Source: Amycolatopsis suaedae (GTDB taxonomy: Bacteria; Actinomycetota; Actinomycetes; Mycobacteriales; Pseudonocardiaceae). Taken from it: 64,000 bases of DNA. The position numbers were made by a program, and so were the translations under genes. How positions within the stretch are numbered: the first letter of the stretch is position 1; each line of letters starts with the position of its first letter. Below, one piece after another: positions 34,000-43,783 of the stretch. Under the pieces are notes generated by a model. That model was not told where the DNA came from. It saw only the letters and a list, made by a program, of their open reading frames with translations, and did no database searches. Where the stretch lies: contig NZ_SFCC01000022.1 of assembly GCF_004214935.1 (NCBI RefSeq), positions 62,001 through 126,000 of the forward strand, written 5' to 3'.

Positions 34000-34980
34000 G
34001 TGACCGTTGCCGCCACCCAACCGAAGGGTCCGTCGCGAAGAACCGTCGCGGACCGGCCGTCCCGAGCGGACAAGATCTTCCGCCGCGTCACCACCGGTGG
34101 CGGAGTCTTCGTCCTGCTGCTGCTGGTGGTGATCGGGTTCTTCCTCACCGTGGAGGCCGCCCCGGCGCTGCGGCACGCGGGGTTCGGGTTCTTCACCACC
34201 ATCCACTTCGACCCGGCCGGGGACAATCCGGTGTTCGGCGTGCTGGGCATGCTCACCGGAACGGTGACCGTCGCGGTGATCGCCGTGCTGGTGGCGGTGC
34301 CGATCAGCATGCTCGCCGCGTTGTTCATCACCGACTACGCCGGACCGCGGCTGCGTGGCCTGCTCACCGGAACGGTGGACCTGCTGGCCGCCGTGCCCAG
34401 CCTGCTGTACGGCCTGTGGGGCTTCAGTTTCCTGGCACCGCAGGTGGAACCCGTCGCCGCGTGGCTGTCGGCCAACCTGGGCTGGATTCCGCTGTTCGAG
34501 ACCACGGAGAACGCGACGCTGGTGCAGTCGATGTTCCTGGCAGGGCTGGTGGTGTCGCTGATGGTCCTGCCGATCACCACCTCGGTGATCCGCGAGGTGT
34601 TCGCCCAGACCCCGCCCGGTGAGAAGGAGGCGGCACTCGCGCTGGGCGGCACCCGCTGGGGCATGGTGCGCTCGGTGATCCTGCCGTTCGGCCGCGGCGG
34701 CATCATCGGCGGCGCGATGCTCGGGCTGGGCCGGGCGCTGGGCGAGACGATCGCCGTGTCGCTGCTGCTGCCGCAGCTGCCGGAGATCGTCACCCGGATC
34801 CTGGAGAGCGGCGGGTCGACGATCTCCGGGTTCATCGCCCGCAACGCGGGCATTTCCGGGCTGGGGGTGAACGCGCTGATGGCCGCGGGCCTGGTGCTGT
34901 TCGTGTTCACGCTGGCCACCAACTTCACGGCGTCGGTGATCATCTCCCGGAGCCGGTCCGGTGCGGGGGTGGACGCGTGA
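34000..34980 (+). CDS. pstC: Phosphate ABC transporter permease PstC
   Basis: 326 residues, about six membrane helices. BPD transporter region with EKEAALALGGTRWGMVRSV, the EAA loop, and the PstC-like GLGRALGETIAV. Start at GTG 34000 fits the leaderless promoter. The stop overlaps pstA by 4 bases. Confidence 0.92.
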   Translation: MTVAATQPKGPSRRTVADRPSRADKIFRRVTTGGGVFVLLLLVVIGFFLTVEAAPALRHAGFGFFTTIHFDPAGDNPVFGVLGMLTGTVTVAVIAVLVAVPISMLAALFITDYAGPRLRGLLTGTVDLLAAVPSLLYGLWGFSFLAPQVEPVAAWLSANLGWIPLFETTENATLVQSMFLAGLVVSLMVLPITTSVIREVFAQTPPGEKEAALALGGTRWGMVRSVILPFGRGGIIGGAMLGLGRALGETIAVSLLLPQLPEIVTRILESGGSTISGFIARNAGISGLGVNALMAAGLVLFVFTLATNFTASVIISRSRSGAGVDA

Positions 34981-36104
34981 CCACGATGCTGGAGGCTCCG
35001 GCGCCGCCGCCGCGGCGGCCGGTCCGCAGGCGCACCAGCGTCACCACGCGGGAGGACCGCTGGGTGCTGCTCGGCTGCGCGATCTCCTCGGCGCTGTTCA
35101 CCTGGTTCGTGATGCGGCTGTTGCTGGACTCGCCGGGCTGGCTGGCCGATCTGATCGTCGGCTACCTGCTCTTCCTGGTGATGCAGTACCTGGTGTTCCG
35201 CGACCGGGCCGGGCGGCTGGCCGCGACCGACCGGCTGGTGACCACCGTGGTGTTCACCGGGATGCTGGGCCTGCTGATACCCCTGCTGTTCCTGCTGAGC
35301 TACATCGTGGTCCGCGGCGCGCCGAACCTGCGGCTGAACTTCTTCGCCGAGGACTCCGCGACGGTGAGCCCGGTGGACCCGGCCACCGCGGGCGGCGGGC
35401 TGCACGCCATCACCGGGACTCTGGAGCAGACGGCGCTGGCGCTGCTGCTGGTCGTCCCGCTCGGGCTGCTGACCGCGATCTTCCTCAACGAGACCCGGTC
35501 CCGCTTCCGCAAGCCAGTCCGGATCTTCGTCGACGCCATGAGCGGCCTGCCGTCGGTGATCGCCGGCCTGTTCATCTACGCGGCGCTGGTCATCCCCGGC
35601 GCGCTGTCCGGATCGTCGCTGTTCAACTACAACGGCCTGATGGCCAGCTTCGCGCTGTCCATCGTCATGCTGCCCACGGTCACCCGGACCGTCGACGTGG
35701 TGCTGCGGCTGGTACCGGACGGGCTGCGGGAGGCGTCGCTGGCGCTGGGCGCGAGCCGGGCCCGCACGGTGTGGTCGGTCGTGCTGCCCACCGCCCGCAC
35801 CGGCGTGACGACGGCGATCATCCTCGGCATCGCGCGGGTGGTCGGCGAGACGGCGCCGCTGCTGTTCACCTCGTTCGGCGCCACCGTGCTCAACGCCAAC
35901 CCGTTCGCGGGCACGCAGGAGAGCCTGCCGCTGTTCGTCTACCGCAACATCCAGCAGCCGGTGGAGTCCATGCAGGACCGCGGCTACGTCGGCGCGCTGG
36001 TGCTGATCATCGTCATCTTCCTGCTGTTCGCACTGGCCCGGCTGGCCGGCCGCGGCAGGACGAAGCGCCGAGCCCGCAGAACGAGACGCCAGGAGCGCAC
36101 GTGA
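34977..36104 (+). CDS. pstA: Phosphate ABC transporter permease PstA
   Basis: 375 residues, longer than usual because of an N-terminal extension with two extra helices (residues about 20-70) before the PstA core. Core motifs are GGGLHAITGTLEQTALALL, MSGLPSVIAGLF and the EAA loop LREASLALGASRARTVWSV. It forms the membrane pore with PstC. GTG starts at both ends overlap neighbours, showing one operon. Confidence 0.9.
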   Translation: MTTMLEAPAPPPRRPVRRRTSVTTREDRWVLLGCAISSALFTWFVMRLLLDSPGWLADLIVGYLLFLVMQYLVFRDRAGRLAATDRLVTTVVFTGMLGLLIPLLFLLSYIVVRGAPNLRLNFFAEDSATVSPVDPATAGGGLHAITGTLEQTALALLLVVPLGLLTAIFLNETRSRFRKPVRIFVDAMSGLPSVIAGLFIYAALVIPGALSGSSLFNYNGLMASFALSIVMLPTVTRTVDVVLRLVPDGLREASLALGASRARTVWSVVLPTARTGVTTAIILGIARVVGETAPLLFTSFGATVLNANPFAGTQESLPLFVYRNIQQPVESMQDRGYVGALVLIIVIFLLFALARLAGRGRTKRRARRTRRQERT

Positions 36105-36958
36105 CCATCGATTACCTCGAAGCCGAGTACGAGGACGGCCCCGCGGCCTCCACCCGCGAGGTGACACTCGTCGGCGGGCCGCCGCCCGGTGCGGCAACGC
36201 TGGAGTCGCGGGACGTGGCCGCCTGGTTCGGTGACCGGCTGGTGCTGGAGGGCGTGTCGCTGACCATGCCCGCCAGGGAGGTCACCGCGCTGATCGGCCC
36301 GTCCGGCTGTGGCAAGTCGACGTTCCTGCGCATCCTCAACCGGATGCACGAGCTGGTCCCCTCGGCCACGCTCGGCGGCGAGGTGCTGCTGGACGGTACC
36401 GACATCTACGCCGAAGGCACCCGCGCGCAGCAGGTCCGGCTGCGGATCGGCATGGTGTTCCAGAAGCCCAACCCGTTTCCCGCGATGTCCATCCGGGACA
36501 ACGTGCTGGCCGGGCTCAAGCTCGCCGGGCTCAAGTGCGACGACAAGGACGCGCTGGTCGAGCAGAGCCTGGAGCGGGCCGGGCTGTGGCGGGAGGTGCG
36601 GGACCGGCTGAACTCGCCGGGCGGCGCGTTGTCCGGCGGGCAGCAGCAGCGGCTGTGCATCGCCCGGTCGCTGGCGGTGCGGCCCAACGTGCTGCTGATG
36701 GACGAGCCCTGCTCGGCACTGGACCCGACCTCCACCCGCCGGGTGGAGCAGACCATCTCCGAGATCGGCCACGACGTGACGATCGTGATCGTCACCCACA
36801 ACATGCAGCAGGCCCAGCGGGTGTCCGATCACTGCGCGTTCTTCCTGGCCGCGGAGAACGAGCCGGGCCGGGTGGTCGAGCACGGCCCGACCGAGAAGGT
36901 GTTCACCGAGCCCGACGACCCGCGTACCTACGACTACGTCAACGGCCGTTTCGGCTAA
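36101..36958 (+). CDS. pstB: Phosphate ABC transporter ATPase PstB
   Basis: 285 residues. Walker A GPSGCGKST, Q-loop with QKPNPFPAMSI, signature LSGGQQQRLCIARSLAV, Walker B LLMDEPCSALDP and the PstB-type THNMQQAQRVSD. An unusual acidic N-terminal extension of about 30 residues precedes the core. GTG 36101 overlaps the pstA stop (GTGA) with AGGAGCGCAC upstream. Confidence 0.92.
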   Translation: MTIDYLEAEYEDGPAASTREVTLVGGPPPGAATLESRDVAAWFGDRLVLEGVSLTMPAREVTALIGPSGCGKSTFLRILNRMHELVPSATLGGEVLLDGTDIYAEGTRAQQVRLRIGMVFQKPNPFPAMSIRDNVLAGLKLAGLKCDDKDALVEQSLERAGLWREVRDRLNSPGGALSGGQQQRLCIARSLAVRPNVLLMDEPCSALDPTSTRRVEQTISEIGHDVTIVIVTHNMQQAQRVSDHCAFFLAAENEPGRVVEHGPTEKVFTEPDDPRTYDYVNGRFG

Positions 36959-36970
36959 GGGGAAAGAGCG

Positions 36971-38488
36971 ATGCGAAGACTGGCCGCACTGGTCTGCTGT
37001 GTCCTGATCGGACTGTCGGTGTCCCCGCCGGTGGCGCTGGCGGCCACCCCCATCCTCGGCGGCGGTTCCACCTACGTGGAGCCCGCCATGGCCGACTGGG
37101 TGAGCAACGCCAACACCAGGGGAATCCCGGTGCAGTACACCGGAACCGGTTCACCGGCCGGCGTGACGGGCTACGGCATCAGCACGATCGACTTCGCGGG
37201 TACCGAGGCCGAGGTCAGTTCGCTGGAGGCGGCCGGTATCGGCGGTAAACCCACCCGGGAGCGTGGATTCCAGTACGTTCCCGACGTCGCCGGCGCGATC
37301 GCGGTCATGTACAACATCACCGACGCGGGCGGCAATCCGGTCAACTACCTGCACCTGAACCAGCAGACGATCGGCCGGATCTTCTCCGGTGAGATCACCC
37401 GCTGGTCCGACCCGGCCATCACCGCCACCAACGGCGGCAAGGCGCTGCCCGACCAGCCCATCAAGCTGGTCGGGCGCGGTGGCGACTCGGGCACGACGGC
37501 GTTGTTCTACGACTTCGTCGCCCACGCGGCCCCCGGTCCGTACCAGAACTTCATGCGCCGGTCCAACATGGGCCACTTCCTGCCGAGCACCCGGCCGATC
37601 AACCTGGTCGGCGCCGTGCAGGCGGGGATCAACTACCAGCTGATGGCCAACTCGGACATGATCGCCGGCTTCGTCCGCAACCAGCGCTGGACCATCGGCT
37701 ACGACGAGTTCGCCTACGCCAAGAAGTACGACGTGCAGGCCGCCTGGGTGGAGAACGCCGCGGGCAAGTGGGTGCAGCCCTACGCGGAGAACATCGCCGC
37801 CGCGCTGACCCGGGCGAACCTGCGCCCGGACCTGAGCCAGGAACTGTCCGGTGTGTACACCAACCCGGACCCGAAGACGTACCCGATCTCGGCGTACTCC
37901 TACCTGATGACACCGTGCCGGCCCGCCCCGGACCGCGACACCTGCCGCACCGTGTACTCCGACCCCGGCAAGTCGGAGACGATGGTGCGGTTCATGGAAC
38001 ACGTCGCCTGCCAGGGGCAGGTCAACATGGCCGCCGCCGGATTCTCCCCGCTGCCGCCCAACCTGTCGCAGGAGATGATGAACTCCGTCGCCAGGCTCAG
38101 CGGCAGGCCCGCGACGCAGCTGAACGCGGGCAACTGCAACAACCCGACGTTCCACGGCAGCCTCGGCGCGGGCGCGTCCAGCCCGCCCGACCCGTTCGAG
38201 GCCATGGGTGGGGTGGACAAGCTCACCAAGGGCGGTCAGGGCCCCGCCACCAACGGTCCGGCCACCAGCCAGCAGGCGGCGGCCACGAACGGTCCCGGCG
38301 CCGGTGAGGACGCCGAGGATCTGGCCAACGGCGGCTCGAAGGACTGGCGCAACGCCGAGCCCGCCGCCTACGGCGAGGGCGCGTTCGGCGAGTTCGGCGC
38401 CTGGGCGGCCGGCGTGCTGCTGGTGGTCATCGTGACCCCGCTGGTGGCACGCGGCCTCTTCCGCCGGTTCCGCCGTTCCGCTCCCTGA
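36971..38488 (+). CDS. pstS: PstS phosphate-binding protein with C-terminal membrane anchor
   Basis: 505 residues. Signal peptide (cleavage near ALA, about residue 24) without lipobox. Phosphate-binding fold with GGGSTYVEPAM, GYGISTIDFAGTEAEV, the IFSGEITRWSD motif and GRGGDSGTTALFYDF. A Pro/Gly/Ala/Asn-rich linker (about 390-470) and one hydrophobic helix (about 478-496) with a basic tail follow. Typical PstS is a lipoprotein; here a tail anchor replaces the lipid, and the gene is last in the operon rather than first. Strong AAGGGGAAAGAGCG site before ATG. Confidence 0.88.
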   Translation: MRRLAALVCCVLIGLSVSPPVALAATPILGGGSTYVEPAMADWVSNANTRGIPVQYTGTGSPAGVTGYGISTIDFAGTEAEVSSLEAAGIGGKPTRERGFQYVPDVAGAIAVMYNITDAGGNPVNYLHLNQQTIGRIFSGEITRWSDPAITATNGGKALPDQPIKLVGRGGDSGTTALFYDFVAHAAPGPYQNFMRRSNMGHFLPSTRPINLVGAVQAGINYQLMANSDMIAGFVRNQRWTIGYDEFAYAKKYDVQAAWVENAAGKWVQPYAENIAAALTRANLRPDLSQELSGVYTNPDPKTYPISAYSYLMTPCRPAPDRDTCRTVYSDPGKSETMVRFMEHVACQGQVNMAAAGFSPLPPNLSQEMMNSVARLSGRPATQLNAGNCNNPTFHGSLGAGASSPPDPFEAMGGVDKLTKGGQGPATNGPATSQQAAATNGPGAGEDAEDLANGGSKDWRNAEPAAYGEGAFGEFGAWAAGVLLVVIVTPLVARGLFRRFRRSAP

Positions 38489-38581
38489 CCCGCGCCGGGC
38501 GAGTCCGCGAATACCGTGAAGGGGGCCTCCCCGGGGTCTGGTGCCAGGGCTCCGGCAAGGTCGGGACTCGTGGTGGTGCGG

Positions 38582-38869
38582 GAGCGTGGAGTTCGCGTGC
38601 CGGAGCGTGGAACTCGCGTGCACGACGGTGGGACTCGCGGGTCCGCATCATGACGCGGGTGTCTCATCTGGTGAACTCCGCGCTCGTGCACGCGAACTCC
38701 GCCTTCCAGCACGCGAATTCCACGCTCCCGCCCACATCCCACCGCAACCAGCGGCCACCACAGGCTTCGTGGCGTGAACGGCCCGTACGCGCGAGTCGTA
38801 CGTTCTGACGCGCGAGTCGTACGTTCTGACGCGCGAGTCGTACGTTCTGGACCCGCGAGTTGCACGTTC
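38582..38869. repeat. Blocks of 21-nt intergenic repeats in two orientations
   Basis: The 478 bases between pstS and lpdA hold no gene. Block 1 (38582-38644) is three 21-base units on the plus strand, core GTGGARYTCGCGTG-like. Block 2 (38665-38727) is three units in the opposite orientation, and block 3 (38785-38869) is three near-identical 21-base units plus one diverged unit, core CGCGCGAGTCGTACGTTC. A common GA-CGT-ACTCGCG pattern links the blocks. A further diverged unit may precede block 1 near 38560. Exact 21-base spacing and lack of ATG/RBS argue against coding. Confidence 0.75.
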
Positions 38870-38882
38870 CCGCCCGCCTGAA

Positions 38883-38937
38883 TGCCGTGAAGGGGGCCCT
38901 CACGGCGTCTCATGCCGTGAGGGCCCCCTTCACGGCA
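38883..38937. terminator. Perfect 24-bp hairpin between pstS and lpdA
   Basis: Arms at 38883-38906 and 38914-38937 are exact inverted repeats around a seven-base loop GTCTCAT, with GTGAAGGGGGCCC in the left arm. A related single arm GTGAAGGGGGCC occurs near 38516. Placed between convergent genes, it should terminate both. Confidence 0.78.
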
Positions 38938-38967
38938 ATAGACGTGTGCCGGGAGCCGGACCCCGCG

Positions 38968-40365
<1,398 letters not shown>

Positions 40366-40399
40366 GTCCGCAGCTTATGCGTCCTTCACGCCCTTCGCC

Positions 40400-41164
40400 C
40401 TACCGGGTGACGGGCGGCACCTCGCCCCGGATGTCGGCCAGCAGGCCGGTGAGGGACCCCATGATGCGGCCGGTCGCCTCGGCCAGCGCGGCGGCGCCCA
40501 CGCGGCCGCCCCCGGGCGGCGTCAGGTCGTCCAGCGCGACCGGCGGGCCCGCGACGATGTCGACGGCGGGCCTGCGCAGAAAGCGGGGCAGGTAGCTGCC
40601 GCGGGGCAGCAGGTGGTGGGTGCCCCAGTTGGCGACCGGCACCACCGGCGCGCCGGTGGCCAGCGCCATGCGGGCCACGCCGGGCTTGCCGCGGGCGGGC
40701 CAGCCGTCCGGGTCGTCGCTGAACGTCGACTCCGGGAAGACCACCACGCACTCCCCCGCCTCGACGGCGCCGACGGCGTCCCGGAAGGCGTCGACCACCG
40801 ACGACCTCCCGCGATGCACCGGGATGTGCCCGCCGGAGGTCATCACCCGGCCGATCACCGGCATCCGCCACAGGTCGTCGCGCGCCAGGTAGCGCGGGAC
40901 GCGGCCGGCGGCCAGGCAGAAGAACGTGAGGGTGGCCGGGTCGGCGAACGACAGGTGGTTGCTGGCGATGATCACGCCACCCGTCCGGGGGACGTGCCGC
41001 AGCCCGCGGAACCGCATCCGGCCGCCGTGCACCAGCATCGGCCGGATGACGTCGATGGCCAGGCCGTACCAGGCTCCTCGCCCGGTGCGTGGCAGCGACC
41101 CGGACCGCAGCTCCCGCGGCGACGGACCGGCGGCGTCGGGCGCCAGTTCGGTCCAGCGCGTCAC
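40400..41164 (-). CDS. Lysophospholipid acyltransferase (PlsC-like)
   Basis: 254 residues. Acyltransferase block I NHLSFADP, block III FPESTFSDD, and block IV-like VVPVANWGTHHL. It transfers an acyl group to lysophospholipid at the membrane. GTG 41164 overlaps the stop of the small upstream gene (GTGA), so translation is coupled. Confidence 0.86.
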   Translation of the reverse strand: MTRWTELAPDAAGPSPRELRSGSLPRTGRGAWYGLAIDVIRPMLVHGGRMRFRGLRHVPRTGGVIIASNHLSFADPATLTFFCLAAGRVPRYLARDDLWRMPVIGRVMTSGGHIPVHRGRSSVVDAFRDAVGAVEAGECVVVFPESTFSDDPDGWPARGKPGVARMALATGAPVVPVANWGTHHLLPRGSYLPRFLRRPAVDIVAGPPVALDDLTPPGGGRVGAAALAEATGRIMGSLTGLLADIRGEVPPVTR

Positions 41165-41334
41165 CGGTCGGAGTCGGCTTCCACCGGCCAGTCGGCGATC
41201 TCCCGCACGATCCGCTGGGCCCGCAGCAGGCCCGGCAGCTCGGCCGGGTTCAGCTCGCCGAGCTCAGCTTGGTGCTGTGCCTCGGCGAGCCTGGCGAGCA
41301 GCCCGGCCACCTCGATCTCGTCCGCCTGCGCCAC
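41161..41334 (-). CDS. Small hypothetical protein coupled to acyltransferase
   Basis: 57 residues from GTG 41334, with a GGGAG ribosome-binding-like site about 9 bases upstream. The product is helical and acidic: it begins VAQADEIEVAGLLARLAEA and ends WPVEADSDR, with no membrane helix. Its TGA overlaps the acyltransferase GTG as GTGA. Function unknown; the start context, coupling and coding-like third-base GC make it credible despite its size. Confidence 0.6.
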   Translation of the reverse strand: MAQADEIEVAGLLARLAEAQHQAELGELNPAELPGLLRAQRIVREIADWPVEADSDR

Positions 41335-41351
41335 CGGTCCGCTCCCGCCCG

Positions 41352-41756
41352 CTACTTTCGTTCCAGCACGACCACGGGAATCTCGCGGTCGGTCTTCTTC
41401 TGGTACTCATCGTAGTCGGGCCACACGGCGGCCATCGTCGGCCACAGGCTCGCCCGCTCGTCGCCGGTGGCGGTCCGGGCGACGGCGGTGAACTTGTCGG
41501 CCTTGACCTGGACGCCGACCTCGGGGTTGGCGACGAGGTTGTGGTACCAGCCGGGGTGCTCGTCGGCGCCGCCCTTGGACGCGACGATCACGTAGTCGTC
41601 GCCGACCTTCTGGTAGATGAGGGCGAACTTGCGCGGTTTGCCCGTCTTGCGCCCCTTCGTGGTGAGCACCAGGATCGGTGCGCCCTTCTCCCAATCGTGG
41701 CCGACCTCTCCGTCGGTCTCCTCGTAACGCCGGACGTGCTCGTCACCGAACAGCAT
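41352..41756 (-). CDS. Deazaflavin-dependent nitroreductase family protein
   Basis: 134 residues of the Ddn-like split-barrel F420-binding family. Visible motifs are LVLTTKGRKTGKPRKFAL and SKGGADEHPGWYHNLVANPEV. Members use F420H2 or bind fatty acids; substrate unknown. ATG 41756 with GAGGAG about 13 bases upstream. Confidence 0.88.
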   Translation of the reverse strand: MLFGDEHVRRYEETDGEVGHDWEKGAPILVLTTKGRKTGKPRKFALIYQKVGDDYVIVASKGGADEHPGWYHNLVANPEVGVQVKADKFTAVARTATGDERASLWPTMAAVWPDYDEYQKKTDREIPVVVLERK

Positions 41757-41833
41757 TGTGCTGGACTCCTCATCAGGTCTGGGTCGTCAGCCACAACGCT
41801 AGCCAGCCGGCGATCATTCCGCAGTGCGCGAAC

Positions 41834-41888
41834 GCACGTGAAGGCCACCTTCACCACGTCTCACGTAGTGAAGGTGGCCTTCACGTGC
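41834..41888. terminator. 26-bp hairpin, GTGAAGGCCACC family
   Basis: Arms 41834-41859 and 41863-41888 match at 25 of 26 positions around a CTC loop. The arm sequence GCACGTGAAGGCCACCTT is shared with the hairpin at 58920-58980. It follows the minus-strand small secreted gene. Confidence 0.75.
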
Positions 41889-41902
41889 TTGAAATCCGCC
41901 GG

Positions 41903-42157
41903 TCAGCGCGGCTCGTAGTACAGGGCCCACGGCACGGTGTACTTGCACTCGTAGAACCACGCCCAGGTCCTGCGGACCATGTCGTTGCCGACGGCCTGGC
42001 ACTCGCCCAGCGTCCGGAACTCGTCCGGGTACTTCACCAGCCCCATCGGTGAGGCCACCTCGGCCTGAGCGGCCACCGCCGGAGCCGCCAGCAACGTACC
42101 GGCGACCAGGGCGGTGAGTCCCATCCCCGCCGCCACACCGATTCCCCGTTTCCTCAT
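41903..42157 (-). CDS. Small secreted protein of unknown function
   Basis: 84 residues. Signal peptide with a basic start (MRKRG), hydrophobic core and cleavage near AVAAQ (about residue 30). The mature part of about 54 residues has two Cys (GECQAV, YECKY) likely to form one disulfide, and several Trp/Tyr. I do not recognise the family. Downstream is a strong hairpin. Confidence 0.68.
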   Translation of the reverse strand: MRKRGIGVAAGMGLTALVAGTLLAAPAVAAQAEVASPMGLVKYPDEFRTLGECQAVGNDMVRRTWAWFYECKYTVPWALYYEPR

Positions 42158-42227
42158 CGCACCTCACTCGTCCATGCCCAGTTCGAAGCGCCGACGATAG
42201 GAGGTGGCCCTTGCAGATTCCTTGCGC

Positions 42228-42917
42228 TCAGCGTGGGGTGACCGGCGTGCCTGTCACCGTCACCTCGCGGATCCGGCCGTGGTTGTCGAACGAGCCGAAC
42301 CCGATCCGGCCGCCGAGCCGGAACGTCCGGTCGGTCGCCGTCATCAGCGGCGTGGACATGTCGTCGACGAACACCGTGATCCGCCCGGTCGGCACGCAGT
42401 GCCGCACCCGCACGTGGTGGTACTCGGCGTCGGTGATCGCAGGCGGCGCGCCGACCGAGCCGTTCCACTGGTCGTCCAGCCGCAGCCGGTCGGCGTCGTT
42501 GACCACGAAGATCCCGTTGTGCGGGTAGATCGTGTTGTCCTGCGACAGGTGCGCGTAGTAGTAGCGGGTATCCGACACCTGCCCGAACGTGATGATCACG
42601 TCCCGGTTGTTCAGCGTCACCGGCGCGTCGATGCGCACCTCGGCGTCGACCTGCACGCTGGCGAACGACGGCCCGGCGGTGAGCGTGGCGTACTCGAACG
42701 GCCGCCGCGGCGGGCCCGGGTTGGTGCCGGGCTCGGTCAGCACCGCCTCACCGTCGGCGAAGCGCCACTTGGCCGGGGTGCGGGGTGCCCAGTTCGAGCC
42801 GTCCATCACGCCGGTGACCACGGTCGACCCGATCCGGCACCCCGGCGGCGCGTCGGCGGAGGCGACCCCGGGCACCAGCGACGCCGCGAACACCACCGCG
42901 AACACCAGCGCCCGCAT
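42228..42917 (-). CDS. Secreted jelly-roll protein, possibly 3-keto-glycoside hydrolase-like (DUF1080)
   Basis: 229 residues with a signal peptide (cleavage near ASA, residue 21). The mature part is beta-rich with a LamG/DUF1080-like pattern: VQVDAEVRIDAP, RDVIITFGQVSD, YYYAHLSQD, YHHVRVRHCVPTG. DUF1080 proteins include 3-keto-disaccharide hydrolases, which would fit the neighbouring sugar isomerase and dehydrogenase, but the similarity is only by pattern. The start touches the isomerase stop (TGATG). Confidence 0.6.
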   Translation of the reverse strand: MRALVFAVVFAASLVPGVASADAPPGCRIGSTVVTGVMDGSNWAPRTPAKWRFADGEAVLTEPGTNPGPPRRPFEYATLTAGPSFASVQVDAEVRIDAPVTLNNRDVIITFGQVSDTRYYYAHLSQDNTIYPHNGIFVVNDADRLRLDDQWNGSVGAPPAITDAEYHHVRVRHCVPTGRITVFVDDMSTPLMTATDRTFRLGGRIGFGSFDNHGRIREVTVTGTPVTPR

Positions 42918-43768
42918 CAGAACCGCACCGTCGACAGGTAGCCGTAACTACGCGCGGCCGAGGCCAGCGGGTCCTTCGGCTGGTCGTGCTCCACGACGTA
43001 CTCCAGGATTCCCGACTCCCGGTACCGCCGGAAGATGCGCGGGAAGTCGATGGTGCCGTAGCCGACGTCCTCGAACGACCCGTTGGGCGCCATGTCCTTC
43101 ACGTGATACACCGGGAACCGCCCGGGGTACCGCTCGAAGTAGGACACCGGGTCGTACCCGCCCTGGATGATCCAGTACAGGTCCAGCTCGAAGTTGACGA
43201 ACCGGGCGTCGGTCTGCTCGACCAGGATGTCGTAGAGCACCTTGCCGTCCACGGTCATGAAGTCCACGCCGTGGTTGTGGAACAGGAACTTCAGCCCGGC
43301 ACTGCGGGCGGCGATCCCCCACCGGCTGAACGCGGCGGCGACCTGTGTGTAGCCGGCGACCGTGCGCAGCGAGCCCGGCAGGGACGGCACCACCAGGTAC
43401 CGCACCCCCAGCACCCGGGCCGTTTCGATCTCTTTGTCGACATCGGCCCGCATCGCGTCCCAGCTGGTGTGGGTCAGCACGGCCCGCAGGCCCGCGTTGT
43501 CCAGCATGGCGCGAAACGCCCGCGGCGTGTGCCCGTACAGGCCGCTGACGCCGACGGTGGCGTAGCCGATCCGGCCCAGCGCGTTCAGTGTCCCTTGTGG
43601 ATCGCCGGTCATCAGCGACCGGACGGTGTAGAGCTGGATCCCGATGTGTCCTTTCGGGACGGACGTCAGCGGCTCGGCCGACGCCGTACCGGGCAGAACG
43701 GTCGCTACCCCGGCGGCCACCCCGGCCGTCGCGGCCAGGCGCAGGAATCCACGGCGGGTTTCGTCCAT
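42917..43768 (-). CDS. Tat-exported sugar phosphate isomerase/epimerase-like protein
   Basis: 283 residues. Twin-arginine signal RRGFLRLAATAG at residues 5-16, cleavage near TASA (about residue 31). A xylose-isomerase-like TIM barrel follows with QLYTVRSL, FHNHGVDF, NFELDLYW and HVKDM, the His/Glu metal-ligand pattern of the AP endonuclease-2 family. Secreted members process keto-sugars or inositols; the substrate is unknown. Encoded next to the giant ThuA/GSDH protein. Confidence 0.83.
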   Translation of the reverse strand: MDETRRGFLRLAATAGVAAGVATVLPGTASAEPLTSVPKGHIGIQLYTVRSLMTGDPQGTLNALGRIGYATVGVSGLYGHTPRAFRAMLDNAGLRAVLTHTSWDAMRADVDKEIETARVLGVRYLVVPSLPGSLRTVAGYTQVAAAFSRWGIAARSAGLKFLFHNHGVDFMTVDGKVLYDILVEQTDARFVNFELDLYWIIQGGYDPVSYFERYPGRFPVYHVKDMAPNGSFEDVGYGTIDFPRIFRRYRESGILEYVVEHDQPKDPLASAARSYGYLSTVRF

Positions 43769-43783
43769 GGTCTGATTTCTCCT

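Noticed and set aside
38785..38869. Possible CRISPR array
   Set aside because: Units are contiguous with no spacers and no cas genes occur nearby.
38664..38903. Minus-strand peptide with repeated N-V-R-L-A-R-Q units
   Set aside because: It simply translates the 21-base DNA repeats; no ribosome-binding site, and the repeats also occur in the opposite orientation.
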